Origin: Glomus cerebriforme
Lineage: Eukaryota; Glomeromycota; Glomeromycetes; Glomerales; Glomeraceae
Reading direction: 5' to 3'
Assembly: GCA_003550305.1 (NCBI GenBank)
Contig: QKYT01000376.1
Span: 22,804-73,770, forward strand
Length of the DNA stretch: 50,967 nucleotides
Part shown: positions 48,525 through 50,967 of the stretch, in pieces
Position numbering within the stretch: the stretch's first letter is position 1
Layout of the letters: the number at the start of each line of letters is the position of its first letter
Made by a program: the position numbers and the translations under genes
The notes under the pieces: model-generated
The model's database searches: none
What the model was told of the DNA's origin: nothing
What the model saw: only the letters and a program-made list of their open reading frames with translations

Positions 48525-49949
48525 TCAATATGTAGATTTAAATCTCTTAATAACTCCTAATTCAATATATTTATTAATTATTTTCATATTTTCATCATTT
48601 CCATCAAATCCATAAAATCCATCTAACCTCTTTACAAAATCATTAACAATTACCAAAGAAAGAGATTTTTGTGATACACGATTTGTCCAATTTATAAAAA
48701 AGGATTCCAATTCTTCTGAAAGTAATTCTGATTGTGTATCATATACATAATATAATATTATCTCATAAAAATTTTCACGTGAATATTTTACAATTGATTC
48801 CAATGCTTCTTTTTCACTTAAAAAATCATTACCACACCAAATTTTCATACTTTCTAAATTTCGACAACCATTAAAAACTATTCTCATTGTTTCCAATTCA
48901 TTATTTTTAAACCCTACAGATAATTTTCTAAGATTTGGACAAAATTTAGCAATAGCTAAATTCAATGAATTATCACTATATTCATGATAATCACCTATAT
49001 AACATTCTTTTAACTTATTTCCATTGTTTTCTAAAAATATTATCAATAAATCAAATCTTGGGCATGCACGTTGAATTTTTAAAACTTGTAAATTTGGAAA
49101 AATAGCATATTGTAATTTTTCAAAATCTATAAAATCTTCCATATAATTATAACACAGATTAAGTTCTTGTAAATTAATGAATCTAGCGATAAAAAATATA
49201 GAGATATAACTATTTTCATTAAGATTTAATTTGATTAAAGTATTAGGAAGTACTTCTATCAAGGAAGTTAAATTTGTCAGTTTGCTAAATTGCGTCATAT
49301 AAAAGGATTGTAAATTTCTTTGAGCGGAAGTTAAATCTATTAATCCCTTCGAAATGAATTGTTCTATTAATATGTCTAATGATGATATATTGTGACATAC
49401 TTGAGATAGTTGATAGAAAAATTCGGATGAAAAATTTGAGTTACATTGTAATTCTGTGAGATTTTTTAAACAAACTTTTGCTTCAGGGTAAAACTTAATT
49501 TTATTCGGATATTTCCCTAATTGTAATTTTTTTAAAGAACTAATTTGATTAAAAAAGAGTTTAATTATTTCTTGTGTTACTATCAATGTATTATTTCCTA
49601 AATCATTTGATGTAATAAATCGGTTATTAAGAAGAAACTCAAACTTGTTGCAAATTTGGTAAAATGATAGAAATTTACAAAAAGATGCATAATTAAACAT
49701 TGGAGGTTTTGAAGTTGGGGTTGAAATTATAATTCCATTATTATATAAAATTTCTTTTGACTCATTCGGAAGACAAGTAATTAAGGTACGTAAATTTGAA
49801 GTTTTATAATCGCAAAAATTTCTCCAAAAAATTCTCACTGAAACATTACACCAAAGATGGTTAACTAATAAACATGATTGTAAATTAACCATATCATCTT
49901 CTAAATGTTCCAAGACCTCGTTTAAACAATCAGCAAAAAGTTGAACCAT
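48525..49949 (-). CDS. F-box protein with leucine-rich-repeat-like C-terminal region
   Basis: Single exon, 474 residues, start MVQLFADCLNEVLEHL. Residues 5-50 form an F-box (CLNEVLEHL, then LQSCLLVNHLWCNVSVRIFW), which normally binds Skp1 in an SCF ubiquitin ligase. The remainder shows irregular leucine-rich-repeat-like segments (NLQELNLCYNYMEDF, LRKLSVGF, NLESMKIW) that would recognise substrates. This fits the large F-box/LRR family of these fungi. There are no frameshifts or stops, and no obvious link with the neighbouring repeats. Confidence 0.9.
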   Translation of the reverse strand: MVQLFADCLNEVLEHLEDDMVNLQSCLLVNHLWCNVSVRIFWRNFCDYKTSNLRTLITCLPNESKEILYNNGIIISTPTSKPPMFNYASFCKFLSFYQICNKFEFLLNNRFITSNDLGNNTLIVTQEIIKLFFNQISSLKKLQLGKYPNKIKFYPEAKVCLKNLTELQCNSNFSSEFFYQLSQVCHNISSLDILIEQFISKGLIDLTSAQRNLQSFYMTQFSKLTNLTSLIEVLPNTLIKLNLNENSYISIFFIARFINLQELNLCYNYMEDFIDFEKLQYAIFPNLQVLKIQRACPRFDLLIIFLENNGNKLKECYIGDYHEYSDNSLNLAIAKFCPNLRKLSVGFKNNELETMRIVFNGCRNLESMKIWCGNDFLSEKEALESIVKYSRENFYEIILYYVYDTQSELLSEELESFFINWTNRVSQKSLSLVIVNDFVKRLDGFYGFDGNDENMKIINKYIELGVIKRFKSTY

Positions 49950-50967
49950 TATTTTTAATGAGTTAAAAAGGTATGAATTTTACTTTTTTTTTTAAAATTA
50001 TAAGTTTATTTACAATTGTGTTACAAACATAAGAGTCATATGGTTTTACTAATTTATTGATTAACAATTAATGATGTAGTTATCATGTGATAAATTAATT
50101 AACGCATGAGATTGAAGTTTTCATTTTATGGAATTTTTTTTTGTAGATTTTTTTAAATCTTAAAAGTTTTTTTTTTTTATTAACTGTTAAATTTTATAAT
50201 TAGTCCGGAGTAATATTAATTTATTTATTTGTATTTTCTTTACCACTTTTGACAGATCAATTTTGACAAATGCTTTGTTTTTCTTTGTTTTCTTTATGTA
50301 CATCTGGGTTCAATTTGATTCTAGATACATTAGAAGGGCCTTTATTTTTGATTTTTTTTTTGATTTTTTCAATGCTAAAGACAATTGGATGTCTTTTTCT
50401 TTAACTAGCTACATGGGCGCTTCAATTCTCTTTCTCTTTTATTTTAAATATAGCTGAGAATGATTTTTTACTGCTGAGTACTGATGGATATTTTGAATTT
50501 TTTCTTTTCTTTTTCCTTTAATACAGCAAAACTTTACTTTAGATACATTTGGATGTTTGGCTTTCGATAATATATATACTGTATATAATAATGCCTAATA
50601 ATATTTTATAAATATAAGAGACTTGACAAATTTTTTCCGTTGGTGCGAGGTATGGGTCTTTCCAGAATTTTTTTTTCATCTCATCTTTTATACGTGGCTA
50701 ACTTTTAACAATTCACTTAATTATATTATAGCATGCGAAATATAACAAATATTTAATATATTACCAAATTCATGCACATTTTGCAAATATTATCTGGAAT
50801 ATTATCCAGATGCAGTAATACCTAGGCTTTTTCATATTGATTGTACATAATATCCAATCAAAAAAAATTTATGTACTGGTGCTATTATGTATAATAGTTA
50901 CATAAAAACAAATTTATATTTATTAGCAAACAATTTAAATAATAAAGAGCATCATATTAATAAAAAA
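49950..50967. other. Upstream region of the F-box gene, no gene recognised
   Basis: T-rich sequence that includes the F-box promoter. A short open frame at 50263-50457 is Phe-rich low-complexity and is probably not coding. Nothing else is supported. Confidence 0.5.

Noticed and set aside
50263..50457. A 64-codon Phe-rich plus-strand frame that looks like a membrane peptide
   Set aside because: Driven by T-runs; no conserved motif, and no start context or intron evidence.

Overview
The window looks like nuclear DNA of an arbuscular mycorrhizal fungus (Glomeromycotina, Rhizophagus-like). This is inferred from very AT-rich DNA, many short GT-AG introns (about 50-100 nt), and a gene set of tyrosine-kinase-like kinases with Cys-x2-Cys leaders, Sel1-repeat proteins, MLKL-like helical bundles, an Argonaute and an F-box protein. 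No species can be proved without a search. Scattered N bases show it is a draft assembly.

Layout. A divergent gene pair occurs three times. The minus-strand member is a kinase fused to MACPF-like (perforin-fold-like) sequence. The plus-strand member is a stand-alone MACPF-like protein. Copy 1 (about 165-5961) is decayed on both sides. Copy 2 (about 12178-18290) is intact. Copy 3 (24312-30220) is nearly intact, with one in-frame TGA in the minus gene and a late frameshift in the plus gene. What lies downstream of the minus gene differs: in copy 2 an MLKL-like helical bundle/pseudokinase module, present twice and ending in Sel1 repeats (7867-12124); in copy 3 an Argonaute (21511-24288).

The main result comes from tracing splice sites by hand. 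In copy 2, all 11 introns between 15788 and 7867 can be removed with the frame kept. This gives one predicted 2371-residue reading frame: kinase, two MACPF-like segments, helical bundle, pseudokinase, helical bundle, pseudokinase, Sel1. In copy 3 the equivalent splice donor runs in frame into the Argonaute. There, however, a nonsense codon and a possible private Argonaute start argue for two genes. The combination of kinase, pore-forming-like and MLKL-like modules resembles the parts list of regulated lytic cell death or allorecognition. That function is inference.

Further right are another MLKL-like protein (31175-34030, pseudokinase plus Sel1), a large plus-strand Sel1-repeat array fused to a kinase (35886-40550), and a gene-poor, repeat-rich stretch (40551-48524). 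That stretch holds a decayed kinase, a dispersed 0.6 kb repeat in two copies and an inverted-repeat element. It is followed by an intact F-box protein (48525-49949). No rRNA, tRNA or CRISPR was recognised.
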